Shown in pieces: positions 8,432 to 17,901 of a stretch of DNA of 64,000 bases (its first letter is position 1; every line of letters begins with the position of its first letter). Source of the stretch: Thermococcus sibiricus MM 739 (GTDB taxonomy: Archaea > Methanobacteriota_B > Thermococci > Thermococcales > Thermococcaceae). The notes below the pieces were generated by a model. The model was not told where the DNA came from. It worked only from the letters and a program-made list of their open reading frames with translations, and did not search any database. Location: positions 1,108,276 to 1,172,275 of the forward strand of contig NC_012883.1 in NCBI RefSeq assembly GCF_000022545.1, written 5' to 3'. A program made the position numbers and the translations under genes.

Positions 8432-9187
8432 ATGAAAAGAGTACTTGCACTACTTGTTGGATTGCTAATAATCGGAACAACAGCAGAGATTGCAGGGGCT
8501 GCAAATACTACAACGATTCCAGAAGTTAAAGCATATACACTTTATGTGGAAGGAAAACCTGTGAAAATTATAGAAAAAGGTGGTCTAGTTACAGTTAGGG
8601 AAACACCGGGATTAGATAGGAAAAAAGTCTTTGAAGCAGTAAATGCTTATTTTGTTAGGAAACACAAACTAAACAAAATAAGATTCACCACTATAGATGT
8701 AACTCCCACGAGCCTTGTTGGTGAGAATAGTGATTATAGGGAACGGAAAGTTTTTAGTATACCTGATGAAGGTGATGTGTACATATCAGCATACGCATAT
8801 TGTGATTTCGAATATGATTCGTTCAGTAGAGTAAGTGTGGGTGGATATTCTGCAGCATATAGTTGGATAGATCCTTACGACTACTGGTGGACACAAGAAT
8901 ATAAAGCAGATAAATTAACATTATCCATAACTTTGAAGTTTGTTGGAGTTGGGATATCTCTTAGTATCCCACCAGGGATAGGTTTCACTGGCACTTCGGA
9001 TACTGCAAGCTTCTCTGAGACAGAGTATTATACCGATTATCTTGGATACGATTTCTCGGGTATAGAAGCAGCAAGCCTCGGTGGAATTTGGAGAATAGAA
9101 GACCACACATCCGGCACATTTAAATTTAGCTACACTGGGAATTATTACACCCAAGGTGCTACTGTAATTCTTCACAGGGGGTCATGA
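8432..9187 (+). CDS. Secreted protein of unknown function
   Basis: About 251 residues, not recognised. A clear signal peptide (MKRVLALLVGLLIIGTTAEIAGA) is followed by a mixed N-terminal part and a Tyr/Ser/Gly-rich, probably beta-rich C-terminal half (about residues 110-250). ATG 8432 follows GGGAGGTG at 8418-8425. A TATA-like TTTATAAG sits at about 8376-8383, so it has its own promoter. The stop codon is separated by one base from the downstream lipoprotein gene, so they form a two-gene unit. The DNA is more AT-rich than the isoprenoid genes on both sides. Confidence 0.7.
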   Translation: MKRVLALLVGLLIIGTTAEIAGAANTTTIPEVKAYTLYVEGKPVKIIEKGGLVTVRETPGLDRKKVFEAVNAYFVRKHKLNKIRFTTIDVTPTSLVGENSDYRERKVFSIPDEGDVYISAYAYCDFEYDSFSRVSVGGYSAAYSWIDPYDYWWTQEYKADKLTLSITLKFVGVGISLSIPPGIGFTGTSDTASFSETEYYTDYLGYDFSGIEAASLGGIWRIEDHTSGTFKFSYTGNYYTQGATVILHRGS

Positions 9188-9188
9188 A

Positions 9189-11123
9189 ATGAAAAACTCT
9201 CTTTCAGCAATTTTTTTGATATTTTTAGTTTTTGCTGCAGGATGCATCTCAGATTTTTCACAAAATGGATTTAAAAGTACAAGTTCCCAAGAAAGATCAC
9301 AGATAGGATGCATCGAAAATTTTGATGTTACCAATTTCTTAGGAGAAACTTGGATTAACTACACTTTAAAGCGGGTTTATCTTGCTCAAACACCAGATGG
9401 AGGTTTTACAGAGATCGTTGATAATGTAATACCCGATATCCTATCAACTTACTACTTTACCAAAGCATTAACTTTAGTAAATCAGACCCCATATAATAAA
9501 GTCCAAACTATAAAATGGTTACATGAGGAGGAGAAAACTTTCTTTAGAAATTCTACCAAGACAAATATAAACGATTTTCTTAAATTGTATTTCGGAGTTA
9601 TGAGTTTGTCCCTACTTAATGAGACCCCTTCCAATAGGGAAGACATCATCAGCTTAATTTTATCATACAAACAGGACAATGGAAGTTTTATTGATGATGA
9701 TGGTACAGATATGACAGAAAAAGCATTAGAGATGTTAAGTGCTTTAGGGTATAATGTTGCCGAGCTTAATGACACAAAAATGCATGTTTTAAATGAATGG
9801 AGTAACTTGACCCCACCAGACGTTGATAACTTTGGATCTGTTGTAAAATACATAAGCATGTTTAACATGTACACCAACATGTTGCAAATGCTGGGAATTG
9901 ATTATAGAGATCTAGAGGACTACGATCAAAAGGTATACCCTCTTATCTGGCTTTCTCAGAACGCTTCTTTCTTTCTGAAAAGACCCCTTCCACTATTTTT
10001 GATGGTCCCTATATTGGAAGCCCTTAAAAAAGAAAACTTATTGACAGATGAAATCAAATCAGCTACTTATAAAATCTTAATGGAAGAGAAGCTCTGGGAT
10101 GGGGGGTTCAATCTCTTCGGATTAGATTATGGGGAACCTCAGGGAACATATTACGCTGTCGAAGCTTTGATATTAATTGGGAAAATGCCAGAGAGGGATA
10201 CCATCAATTTTATCCATGAAAGAGAAACTCCATTAGGAGGGTTCATTTTCTGCTATCAATCGTTTGGAGATCCTTTGTCAACATATATGGCGGTTCACAC
10301 AAGCAAACTGCTGGGAGGAGAGATAAACAAGACTAGAATAAAAAACTATCTCAGCAGAGCAGTCTATTATCGAAAACCATATTCCAACGATGAGCTAGCT
10401 CCCCTCTACTTTGTATACTTGACTTATAAAGAGCTCGGCATTACTATGGACAATGAGACTTATAATTATATCAGAAACGAAACTGCCAGGCTTTTCAATC
10501 TTTATCTCACTGAGAAAACTGACAACATTGTAGAGGATGGAAGCTGGATAAGTCTAATAAAACTTGGAAAAGAGATTGGCGTTGTTTTGGATGAAAAAAC
10601 AAAGAATCAACTTATTGAAAAAATCCTGGCCCAACGAAATCAAGATGGAACATTTGGAAATCATTCGGGAAATATATACAAAAAACTATTATACACCTCA
10701 CATGCGGTTCTTCTCTTAGAAGAGTTAGGGTACAAATATCGTGATGAAAGAACTGTTGAATTCCTTTTAAATTCCCAAACAAATGGTGGATGGGGCGCTC
10801 CGGATCTCTACACAACTTACTATGTTGTCAGAGCCTTAAGAACTATAGGAGTTTGCCCAAAAGACGTTGATGGACTTTTAAGTTTTTTAAAAAGAGTACA
10901 GTATCCATACGGTGGATTTAATTTCTATGAAGGGCAAGAGAATGCCTATGGTGGTTTATATGAGACATATCTTGCACTAAGGATACTGGAGCTACTTTTC
11001 TCTCATAAATTTTTCAAAACTGCTATAAACCTTAGTCTGTATTGCATATTTGGTGTGCGTGATGATAATAATCAAACTCGGCGGAAGTGTAATAAGCGAC
11101 AAAAATACACCCTATTCGTTTAA
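9189..11123 (+). CDS. Lipoprotein with terpene-cyclase-like alpha/alpha repeats
   Basis: 644 residues. A signal peptide ends in a lipobox-like FAAGC, so it is probably lipid-anchored outside the cell. The rest consists of repeated helical units with QW-like motifs: TPDGGF, QDNGSF, WDGGFN, LGGFIF, QDGTFG, TNGGWG, YGGFNF. This is the alpha/alpha-toroid fold of squalene cyclases, prenyltransferase beta subunits and thioester-protein domains. No DxDD-type cyclase motif was recognised, so catalysis is doubtful. The last roughly 20 codons run into isopentenyl phosphate kinase in another frame and look non-native (basic, Asn-rich), as if the true 3' end was lost at the junction. Confidence 0.7.
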   Translation: MKNSLSAIFLIFLVFAAGCISDFSQNGFKSTSSQERSQIGCIENFDVTNFLGETWINYTLKRVYLAQTPDGGFTEIVDNVIPDILSTYYFTKALTLVNQTPYNKVQTIKWLHEEEKTFFRNSTKTNINDFLKLYFGVMSLSLLNETPSNREDIISLILSYKQDNGSFIDDDGTDMTEKALEMLSALGYNVAELNDTKMHVLNEWSNLTPPDVDNFGSVVKYISMFNMYTNMLQMLGIDYRDLEDYDQKVYPLIWLSQNASFFLKRPLPLFLMVPILEALKKENLLTDEIKSATYKILMEEKLWDGGFNLFGLDYGEPQGTYYAVEALILIGKMPERDTINFIHERETPLGGFIFCYQSFGDPLSTYMAVHTSKLLGGEINKTRIKNYLSRAVYYRKPYSNDELAPLYFVYLTYKELGITMDNETYNYIRNETARLFNLYLTEKTDNIVEDGSWISLIKLGKEIGVVLDEKTKNQLIEKILAQRNQDGTFGNHSGNIYKKLLYTSHAVLLLEELGYKYRDERTVEFLLNSQTNGGWGAPDLYTTYYVVRALRTIGVCPKDVDGLLSFLKRVQYPYGGFNFYEGQENAYGGLYETYLALRILELLFSHKFFKTAINLSLYCIFGVRDDNNQTRRKCNKRQKYTLFV

Positions 11124-11844
11124 TAGAGAAGTCGTTGAGGAAATAGCTGAAGAGATAGCTCAGTTTTATCCAAAAGAGAGCTTTATCCTTGTTCACGGCG
11201 GCGGGAGCTTTGGACACCCAAATGCAAGGGAATACAAAATCCGAGAGGGATTAATTGGAGATGTAAAGCGCAAGAGGATAGGCTTTTCAAAGACCCATCA
11301 AGCAATGCTCAAACTCAACAACCTGATAATAGAGGTTTTCCTTGAAAAAGGACTGCCAGCTTATTCTGTTTCCTCATCATCGATTTTTCTTATCGAGAAT
11401 GGAGAGATTATCTATGGAGAGCTTGAGATTCTGAGGAAACTTTTGGAAAAAGGCTTTATTCCAGTTCTCTTTGGAGACACCGCAGTTGCCCTCGAGAAGG
11501 GAATAGACATTCTCTCCGGGGATCAGATAGCGGGTTACCTCGCAAAGATACTCAGAGCAGAGAAGGTAATCTTCCTGATGGACGTTGATGGGATATACGA
11601 CAAAAATCCAAGGGAAAAAGGCGCAAAGCTCATCACAGAGCTCACCAAAGAAGGGATTGAACACCTGCTGGAAAGCTCAGAATCAGCAGGGATAGATGTT
11701 ACCGGAGGCATTGGGAACAAGCTCAAAAAAGCCCTTGAGATTGCTCACTATTCAGATGTTTATTTCATAAACGGAAAGGTTAAAGGGAACCTTACAAAAG
11801 TCCTCCAGGGGGAAAATCCTGGGACGGTTATTAAGAGGTGGTAA
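11062..11844 (+). CDS. ipk: Isopentenyl phosphate kinase
   Basis: Phosphorylates isopentenyl phosphate to IPP in the archaeal alternative mevalonate pathway. 260 residues of the amino acid kinase fold. Visible are [13 protein letters not shown] (Lys/Gly loop), HGGGSFGHP with the His that distinguishes isopentenyl phosphate kinases, [18 protein letters not shown] and [16 protein letters not shown] 11062 is taken as the start because translation from it begins at the conserved [11 protein letters not shown] or GTG codons upstream are less likely. The start lies inside the 3' end of the lipoprotein ORF (62-base overlap). IPP isomerase follows at once. Confidence 0.93.
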
Positions 11845-11846
11845 AG

Positions 11847-12962
11847 GTGGATAAGGAAGAACTCACAGTTATTAGGAAGTTTGAACACATAGAGCACTGC
11901 TTAAAGAAGCAGGTTGAAGCCCATGTAAGCACCCAGTTTGAGAACATACATTTTGTTCATACATCCTTACCTGAAATAGACAAGGATGAAATTGATTTAA
12001 GCGTTGAAGTCCTTGGAAGGAAGTTTGATTACCCAATAATGATAGCCGGAATGACCGGAGGAACAAAAGGCTCTCAGCTCGCTGGAAAGATAAACAAAAC
12101 CCTAGCTAAGGCTGCCCAAGAGTTAAACATCCCCATGGGTGTTGGAAGTCAAAGGGCTATGATAAGGAAGCCCGAAACCTGGGAAAGTTACTATGTTAGG
12201 GATGTCGCACCAGACATTTTCCTCGTTGGCAATTTGGGAGCACCTCAATTTGCTGAGAATATGCCAAATCGCTATGGTGTTGAGGAAGCCTTGAAAGCTG
12301 TGGAAACAATTCAAGCCGATGCTCTTGCTATTCACATGAACCCTCTCCAGGAGAGCGTCCAGCCGGAGGGAGACACACAATATAAAGGAGTCATAACCGC
12401 TTTGGCAGAACTTAAGGGTGAGCTTTCATATCCTATAATAGCCAAGGAAACTGGGGCCGGAGTCTCAATGGAAGTTGCAATAAAATTGGAGAGCATTGGA
12501 ATCGACGCAATAGATGTTGGAGGTCTTGGAGGAACATCATGGAGTAGCGTTGAGTACTACAGAGCAAAGGACGAGAAAAGCAAAAACCTAGCTTTGAAGT
12601 TCTGGGACTGGGGAATTCCAACTGCTTTAAGCGTTGCTGAAGTTCGCTACGCCACAGGACTCCCAATAATCGCCACAGGTGGAATAAGAGATGGCATAAT
12701 GATTGCAAAGGCCCTAGCTCTTGGTGCAAACTTAGCGGGAGTTGCTTTACCTCTGTTGAAACCAGCGGTCAATGGAGATGTTGAGGGCGTGATCAAGATT
12801 CTCCAGCAGTACATAGACGAGTTGAGAAATGTAATGTTCCTCGTTGGGGCAGGGAGCGTTAAGGAGCTTAAAAAAGTACCTATCGTGGTTACAGGTTTTG
12901 CAAGAGAATGGCTTGAGCAAAGAATTGATTTATGGGAATTTTTAAGGGATAGAAGACTTTAA
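11847..12962 (+). CDS. fni: Type 2 isopentenyl-diphosphate isomerase (FMN)
   Basis: Interconverts IPP and DMAPP using FMN and NADPH. About 371 residues, TIM-barrel. Features include the N-terminal [35 protein letters not shown] (substrate/Mg site), [18 protein letters not shown] and ATGGIRDG for the FMN phosphate. GTG 11847 is preferred because GAGGTGG (11835-11841) is well spaced and translation matches the known family start; GTG 11838 is the alternative. It sits 2 bases after isopentenyl phosphate kinase and is clearly co-transcribed with it. Confidence 0.94.
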
Positions 12963-13021
12963 AGCTTTTTCTTTTCTAATGCACATATTTTTAAACCCTT
13001 GAAGATAGTATACCTTAACCC

Positions 13022-13091
13022 GGTGGAGTTCTGCTCCACCAGCCAAAGGGCCGAGGCCGACAAAAAGTCCGCCTCAATAAAATAGTGGAGG
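13022..13091 (+). promoter_or_regulatory. Structured leader of RNase J, candidate switch
   Basis: A GC-rich stretch in an AT-rich intergenic gap. Hairpin 1: GGTGGAG (13022-13028), loop TTCTG, CTCCACC (13034-13040), 7 perfect pairs. Hairpin 2: GAGGCCGAC (13053-13061), loop AAAAA, GTCCGCCTC (13067-13075), 9 positions with one C-C mismatch. The Shine-Dalgarno region GTGGAGG (13085-13091) repeats the GTGGAG of hairpin 1, so the CTCCAC arm could pair with either. A TATA-like stretch near 12985-12994 would place the transcript start around 13010, leaving this leader in the mRNA. A regulatory role is inference. Confidence 0.6.
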
Positions 13092-13098
13092 AACCGAA

Positions 13099-14421
13099 AT
13101 GATAAAAGTTTACACAATAGGCGGTTATGAAGAAGTAGGTAAAAATATGACTGCTATAGAATATGAAAATGAGGTTATAATAATTGATATGGGAATTAGA
13201 CTTGACCGAGTTCTTATTCATGAGGATGTTAATTTCCAAAAAATGAGTTCGCGAGATTTGAAAAAATTAGGGGCGATTCCAGATGATACAATAATAAAAA
13301 ATAAGAAAGTTGTGGCAATAGCCCTTTCTCACGGTCATCTCGACCACATAGGAGCTATAGCAAAACTCGCTCCTCATTATTCTAATGTTCCTATCTATGG
13401 GACACCTTATACTATAAAACTCGCAAAAGGAGAGGTTAGAAGCGAACAGTATTTCGAAGTCACAAACCCTATGTACGAAACCCAATACGGGGAGATAGTT
13501 CAGGTGAGTGAAAACTTGACCATAGAGTTCGTCCAAGTAACACACTCAATCCCTCATTCCTCTATAGTCGTAGTACATACTCCAGAGGGAGCCGTAGTTT
13601 ATGCCTGTGATTATAAATTCGATAATCACAACCCGCTGGGAGAAAACCCCGACTATAAGAGGCTTAAGGAGATAGGCCAAGAGGGAGTAAAAATTTTGAT
13701 ACCAGAATCCACAAGGGTCGCAGAAGCTACGAAGACACCCAGCGAAGCATCTGCAAAGCTTCTCCTAGAAGACTTTTTCTACTATGAAGGGATGGAAGAA
13801 AAAGGACTAATAACGACAACCTTTGCCTCCCACATAGCTCGTCTTCAAGAGCTAATAGAGATAGCAAACAACATGGGGAGACAGGCTGTTCTTATAGGAA
13901 GATCACTGGCCAAATACACCGGCATAGCAAAACAACTAGGTCTCATAAAGATGAAAGGGGCCAAGGCAGTTAAAAGCCCAGCTGCAGTCCAAAAAACTCT
14001 TAGAGAAGTCTCTCAAGCCAGAGAAAACTACCTTCTCATTGTAACAGGCCATCAAGGTGAACCTGGAGCAGTACTTACAAGAATGGCTAATGGAGAACTC
14101 TATGATATTGGTAAGACTGATACTGTTATATTTTCTGCTGGAGTCATCCCCAATCCCCTCAACATTGCCCAACGTTATGCTTTGGAGACTAAACTTAGAA
14201 TGAGAGGAGTTAGAATGGTAAAGGATCTACACGTATCTGGCCACTCAAGTAGAGAAGATCATAGGTACTTGATTAAACTTTTAAATCCAGAGAATATGAT
14301 TCCTGCTCATGGAGAGTTTAGGATGCTCACTCATTATGCCGAACTTGCAGAGGAAGAAGGGTACTTAATTGGAAGAGATGTTTTTGTATCAAGGAACGGT
14401 TACAAAGTTGATGTGAGGTGA
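13099..14421 (+). CDS. rnj: RNase J (aRNase J), beta-CASP 5'-3' exoribonuclease
   Basis: Archaeal RNase J of the metallo-beta-lactamase/beta-CASP group, a processive 5'-3' exonuclease for 5'-monophosphorylated RNA. 440 residues. Metal-binding motifs: SHGHLDHIGA (motif 2), THSIPHS (motif 3), YACDYKFD (motif 4), and in the beta-CASP part the late HVSGHSSREDH and PAHGEFRM. ATG 13099 follows GGAGG at 13087-13091. It lies in the prenyl gene block just before the GGPP synthase, a linkage common in archaea. The leader may control its own translation. Confidence 0.93.
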   Translation: MIKVYTIGGYEEVGKNMTAIEYENEVIIIDMGIRLDRVLIHEDVNFQKMSSRDLKKLGAIPDDTIIKNKKVVAIALSHGHLDHIGAIAKLAPHYSNVPIYGTPYTIKLAKGEVRSEQYFEVTNPMYETQYGEIVQVSENLTIEFVQVTHSIPHSSIVVVHTPEGAVVYACDYKFDNHNPLGENPDYKRLKEIGQEGVKILIPESTRVAEATKTPSEASAKLLLEDFFYYEGMEEKGLITTTFASHIARLQELIEIANNMGRQAVLIGRSLAKYTGIAKQLGLIKMKGAKAVKSPAAVQKTLREVSQARENYLLIVTGHQGEPGAVLTRMANGELYDIGKTDTVIFSAGVIPNPLNIAQRYALETKLRMRGVRMVKDLHVSGHSSREDHRYLIKLLNPENMIPAHGEFRMLTHYAELAEEEGYLIGRDVFVSRNGYKVDVR

Positions 14422-14427
14422 TAGATA

Positions 14428-15453
14428 ATGAAATTTGATCCTTTATTTGAAGCATTAAAAGAAAAAATCAAAATAGTTGATGAGGTCATTTTTGAACTTA
14501 TACCTGAAAAGGAACCCAAAATTATTTATGATGCTGCAAGGCATTACCCCCTAGCTGGAGGAAAGAGAATTAGGCCGTTCATAGTTTTAACCTCTACCGA
14601 AGCTGTTGGAGGAAATCCAGAAAAAGCTGTTTATGCAGCTGCTGCTGTAGAACTGCTCCACAACTATTCCCTAGTGCACGATGACATAATGGACATGGAC
14701 GAGAAAAGAAGAGGCAGGCCGACGGTTCATAAAGTTTGGGGGGTAAACATGGCAATTTTGGCTGGAGATCTGCTCTTCTCAAAGGTTTTCGAAGCAGTTG
14801 CAAAAATACCTGTTGAAGCTGAGAAAGTCGTGAAGGTTCTGGATGTTATCTCAAAAACATCAAACGAATTATGTGAAGGGCAGGCAAGGGACTTAGAATT
14901 CGAAAACAAAGAAACTGTCACCATAGACGAGTACATGAAGATGATAAGTGGAAAAACTGGTGCGCTAATAGATGCCTCTGCTACGATAGGTGGCCTCATA
15001 GGGACAGAAAACAATGAATACATTCAGGCCCTCTCAAAATATGGAAGGAACGTTGGTATAGCATTCCAGATCTGGGATGATGTTCTTGATCTTATAGCAG
15101 ACGAAGAAAAACTTGGAAAACCCGTGGGGAGCGATATAAGAAAAGGCAAAAAAACAATTATTGTGGCTCACTTCTTAGAGAACGCAAGTGAAGAAGATAA
15201 ACTAAAGTTTTTCAAAGTATTCGGCAAATATGCTGGAGACGTAAAAGGAGAGGGAATCATTGAGGAGGATATTCAAGAAGAAGTCAAAAAAGCAATTGAT
15301 CTCCTAAAGAAATATGGAAGTACGGACTATGCAGCCAACCTTGCAAGAAAACTCATTGAAGAAGCAAAAGAAGCTTTGAAAGCACTGCCAGAAAGTGAGG
15401 CCAGAAAACATCTGGAACTTTTAGCAGATTTCATAGTAGAAAGGGAGTATTAA
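14428..15453 (+). CDS. idsA: Geranylgeranyl/farnesyl diphosphate synthase
   Basis: Chain-elongating trans-prenyltransferase that condenses IPP with allylic diphosphates to C15/C20 products for ether lipids. 341 residues. Seen: GGKRIRPF (IPP binding), first Asp-rich motif HDDIMDMDEKRRGRPT, GDLLFS, and second Asp-rich motif FQIWDDVLDLIAD. The residues before the first motif (HNYSLVHDD) lack large aromatics close by, which agrees with long-chain products, but chain length cannot be fixed. GAGGTGAT precedes ATG 14428, six bases after the RNase J stop, so the two are cotranscribed. Confidence 0.93.
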   Translation: MKFDPLFEALKEKIKIVDEVIFELIPEKEPKIIYDAARHYPLAGGKRIRPFIVLTSTEAVGGNPEKAVYAAAAVELLHNYSLVHDDIMDMDEKRRGRPTVHKVWGVNMAILAGDLLFSKVFEAVAKIPVEAEKVVKVLDVISKTSNELCEGQARDLEFENKETVTIDEYMKMISGKTGALIDASATIGGLIGTENNEYIQALSKYGRNVGIAFQIWDDVLDLIADEEKLGKPVGSDIRKGKKTIIVAHFLENASEEDKLKFFKVFGKYAGDVKGEGIIEEDIQEEVKKAIDLLKKYGSTDYAANLARKLIEEAKEALKALPESEARKHLELLADFIVEREY

Positions 15454-15620
15454 TCTCTTAGAAAACATCCCCCTTTTACATTTCTTCTCGATGTATCTAA
15501 CGAGACTGGCCTTAACATTTAGTTAGGAAGGTATAACTTCTAAGTTGTACGTAATAACTCAAACTACATACTTTATAAGCAAATACTCTTATAGATTTTT
15601 GAGAATCCCAAAGCGAAAAG

Positions 15621-15628
15621 TTTATATA
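15621..15628 (+). promoter_or_regulatory. TATA box of tRNA-Thr
   Basis: TTTATATA about 30 bases before the first base of the mature tRNA, the usual archaeal spacing for a stable-RNA promoter with a few leader bases. Confidence 0.6.
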
Positions 15629-15654
15629 GACAATTTTGGCTTCTTTCTTTCGGT

Positions 15655-15731
15655 GCCCCGGTGGCTCAGCCTGGTGGAGCGGCCGCTTGGTAAGCGGCAG
15701 GTCGCGGGTTCAAACCCCGCCCGGGGCTCCA
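15655..15731 (+). tRNA. tRNA-Thr (GGT)
   Basis: Acceptor arms GCCCCGG (15655-15661) and CCGGGGC (15721-15727) pair fully. The anticodon stem GCCGC/GCGGC encloses loop TTGGTAA, giving anticodon GGT. T-arm GCGGG-TTCAAAC-CCCGC. Discriminator T followed by an encoded CCA (15729-15731). No intron. Confidence 0.95.
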
Positions 15732-15999
15732 AAATAGGATCTCTGTTTTGAGAATCGTACCAAAAAGTGTTAAACCCCCAATATTATCTTGTTCTAATAT
15801 ACCATGGGCATCAGAGAGAAAATTTTAGAGTACATCACAAAACTTCCGACCTATTAAAGAGGAATAAAAGCCCATGTCACTCCCCATAACCGTTTTGACG
15901 GGAGGTTTAAAAAGACTTTGGTTCAATCCCCAATTTTTGGACATGTGAACCATAAAAGATATTAAAGAACAAGAAAATTCAATCACTGGAGGTGAGAAT
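15732..15999 (+). other. Intergenic stretch with a possible gene relic
   Basis: 268 bases between tRNA-Thr and the Lon-like protease. A 17-codon reading frame starts at ATG 15804 (MGIREKILEYITKLPTY) and stops at 15855-15857; it reads like the beginning of a helix-turn-helix or similar small protein that is broken soon after the start. The following bases keep only short open pieces. Otherwise only the ribosome binding site GGAGGTGAG of the next gene is visible. Confidence 0.3.
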
Positions 16000-17895
16000 A
16001 TGAAGAAAATACTATCGATATTAGCGTTGATCATTTTACTCTTGCCTTTTGCAAGTGCTCAATGTCCAGAAAATGGAAACACCGTTATCTTAAAAGCTCC
16101 AGCAGTCTCGAGGACATCTAGCGGCGAGTTAATAGGTGTAGCAACAGACTTTGTAATAACAGTTGCTCCCGGAAATGGACACGTTTATGTGGAGACTTGG
16201 CCATTAGCTGAAGTAGACATGCAGGCATCTGCAAGATTAGCCGCCCAAATAGCTGGAAAAGTTCTTGATGTGGACATGAACAAGTATGACGTTTTTATTC
16301 AAGTGAAATCAGATGCTCCAATTATTGGAGGCCCTTCTGCTGGAGGAACAATGACTGTCGGTATAATAGCCGCTTTAGAGGGATGGGAAGTAAGAAAAGA
16401 CGTGATGATGACAGGTATGATAAATCCAGATGGAAGCATTGGACCGGTTGGCGGAATCCTGGAAAAAGCTTCTGCTGCATACAGTGTCGGGAGCAAACTC
16501 TTTCTAATTCCTGAGGGACAAAGAATTCAAATAATCCAAACAACAGAACAAAAGCAAATCGGCCCCATAACCCAAATAACAAGCAAAGCTGAACGAGTAG
16601 ATGTGGTAGAATATGCCCGGGAGAGATGGGGATTAGAGGTAAAAGAAATTAAGGATATATACGATGCTGTTTATTATTTCACCGGAAAGAAAATAGAAAA
16701 ACCTTCTGTACCGGCGAATTTAAATGTAGATACCTCTTTCTTAAAAACAGACGCTCTCAATGACTACGATAAAACTTTAAGTTACTATGAGCAAGTTGAG
16801 AACAAACTTAAGACCAGCAACATGGGTTATACCACATATTCTTACCTTAAAGAAGCTTTGAATGAAGCAAAGAGCAGATTGGACGAAGCCAAGAAGGCCC
16901 TAGAAGATGGCAGATACTACACAACCCTAAGTCTCAACTTCCAGGCTAGAATTACAATACGTCATGTAGACTGGTATCTCAGCGTAGAAACTGATGCTGA
17001 TCTAGAAAACTTATTAAAAAACGTGAACGATGAAATAAAAAGCACCGAAAATGCCATTTCAAACCTCACGATCAGAGGCATAAGTATGTTGCAAGCAGTT
17101 GCAGCGAGTGAAGAGAGAATAGAACAAGCCAAATCACTCTTGAAAGAGGCATGGTCAGACTACTATGATGCAAACTACTGGGATGCTGTGAGTAATGCTG
17201 CATTTGCCTATGAAAGAATCCAAACAGCAAAATTCTGGGCTTCTTTAGGAGAGAGATATGCTAAAGGAGACGTTATTGAAAGGGAATCCCTGAAGGAAAC
17301 TGCAAGAGATTACTTGGATAACTCAAGATTAATAATAACTTACATAACTTCCATGTTTGGTGAGGTAAACCTTCAAGAATTGATCAATCTAATGAACGAA
17401 GGAGAAGGATATTATCAAGATGGAAAATATTCAGCAGCCATATTTTCGGCTATGGAGGCAAGAATACAAGCAGAGATAATCTTAGACACACTTGGAATTG
17501 ATAATGAGACAATCCTAATGGACAAGCTACAGAGAATGAAAGAAAATGCAAAGGTAGCAATTGCCCAGGCCCAGAAAGAAGGCATTTACCCAGTCCTAAG
17601 TTTCTCATATTATGAATTCGCTCAGAGTTATGAAAATCAAGGAGGCCTAGATAACATCCAAAATGCTATGATGTTCTATCAGTACGCTAAAGAAACCTCC
17701 ACCGTCTTTTTAGAGACTGCTTCCCCACCAAAAATAATTGAAGAACCAACCACTACCATACCAACCCAAACTACAACACCTCAAGCTACCACTTCCCCCA
17801 CCCAACCAGAGGCCACTAAATCATACATATCGCTTATACCATTTGCTTTCCTCGTTGGTATCGTTCTTGGGTTTATAGTGGGAAGGAAATCCTGA
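16000..17895 (+). CDS. Secreted, membrane-anchored Lon-like (S16) protease
   Basis: 631 residues. A signal peptide (residues 1-20, ending ASA) is followed by a Lon-type proteolytic domain without an ATPase: catalytic Ser113 in GGPSAGG and Lys156 in GGILEKASAA, 43 residues apart as in Lon. The middle (about 235-570) is long and helical with coiled-coil character and many Tyr/Ala/Glu. A Thr/Pro-rich linker (TTTIPTQTTTPQATTSPTQ) leads to a C-terminal transmembrane helix ending GRKS. The domain should therefore face outside, tethered by its C-terminus. ATG 16000 follows GGAGGTGAG. The substrate is unknown; a role in surface-protein quality control is inference. Confidence 0.85.
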   Translation: MKKILSILALIILLLPFASAQCPENGNTVILKAPAVSRTSSGELIGVATDFVITVAPGNGHVYVETWPLAEVDMQASARLAAQIAGKVLDVDMNKYDVFIQVKSDAPIIGGPSAGGTMTVGIIAALEGWEVRKDVMMTGMINPDGSIGPVGGILEKASAAYSVGSKLFLIPEGQRIQIIQTTEQKQIGPITQITSKAERVDVVEYARERWGLEVKEIKDIYDAVYYFTGKKIEKPSVPANLNVDTSFLKTDALNDYDKTLSYYEQVENKLKTSNMGYTTYSYLKEALNEAKSRLDEAKKALEDGRYYTTLSLNFQARITIRHVDWYLSVETDADLENLLKNVNDEIKSTENAISNLTIRGISMLQAVAASEERIEQAKSLLKEAWSDYYDANYWDAVSNAAFAYERIQTAKFWASLGERYAKGDVIERESLKETARDYLDNSRLIITYITSMFGEVNLQELINLMNEGEGYYQDGKYSAAIFSAMEARIQAEIILDTLGIDNETILMDKLQRMKENAKVAIAQAQKEGIYPVLSFSYYEFAQSYENQGGLDNIQNAMMFYQYAKETSTVFLETASPPKIIEEPTTTIPTQTTTPQATTSPTQPEATKSYISLIPFAFLVGIVLGFIVGRKS

Positions 17896-17901
17896 GCACC
17901 A

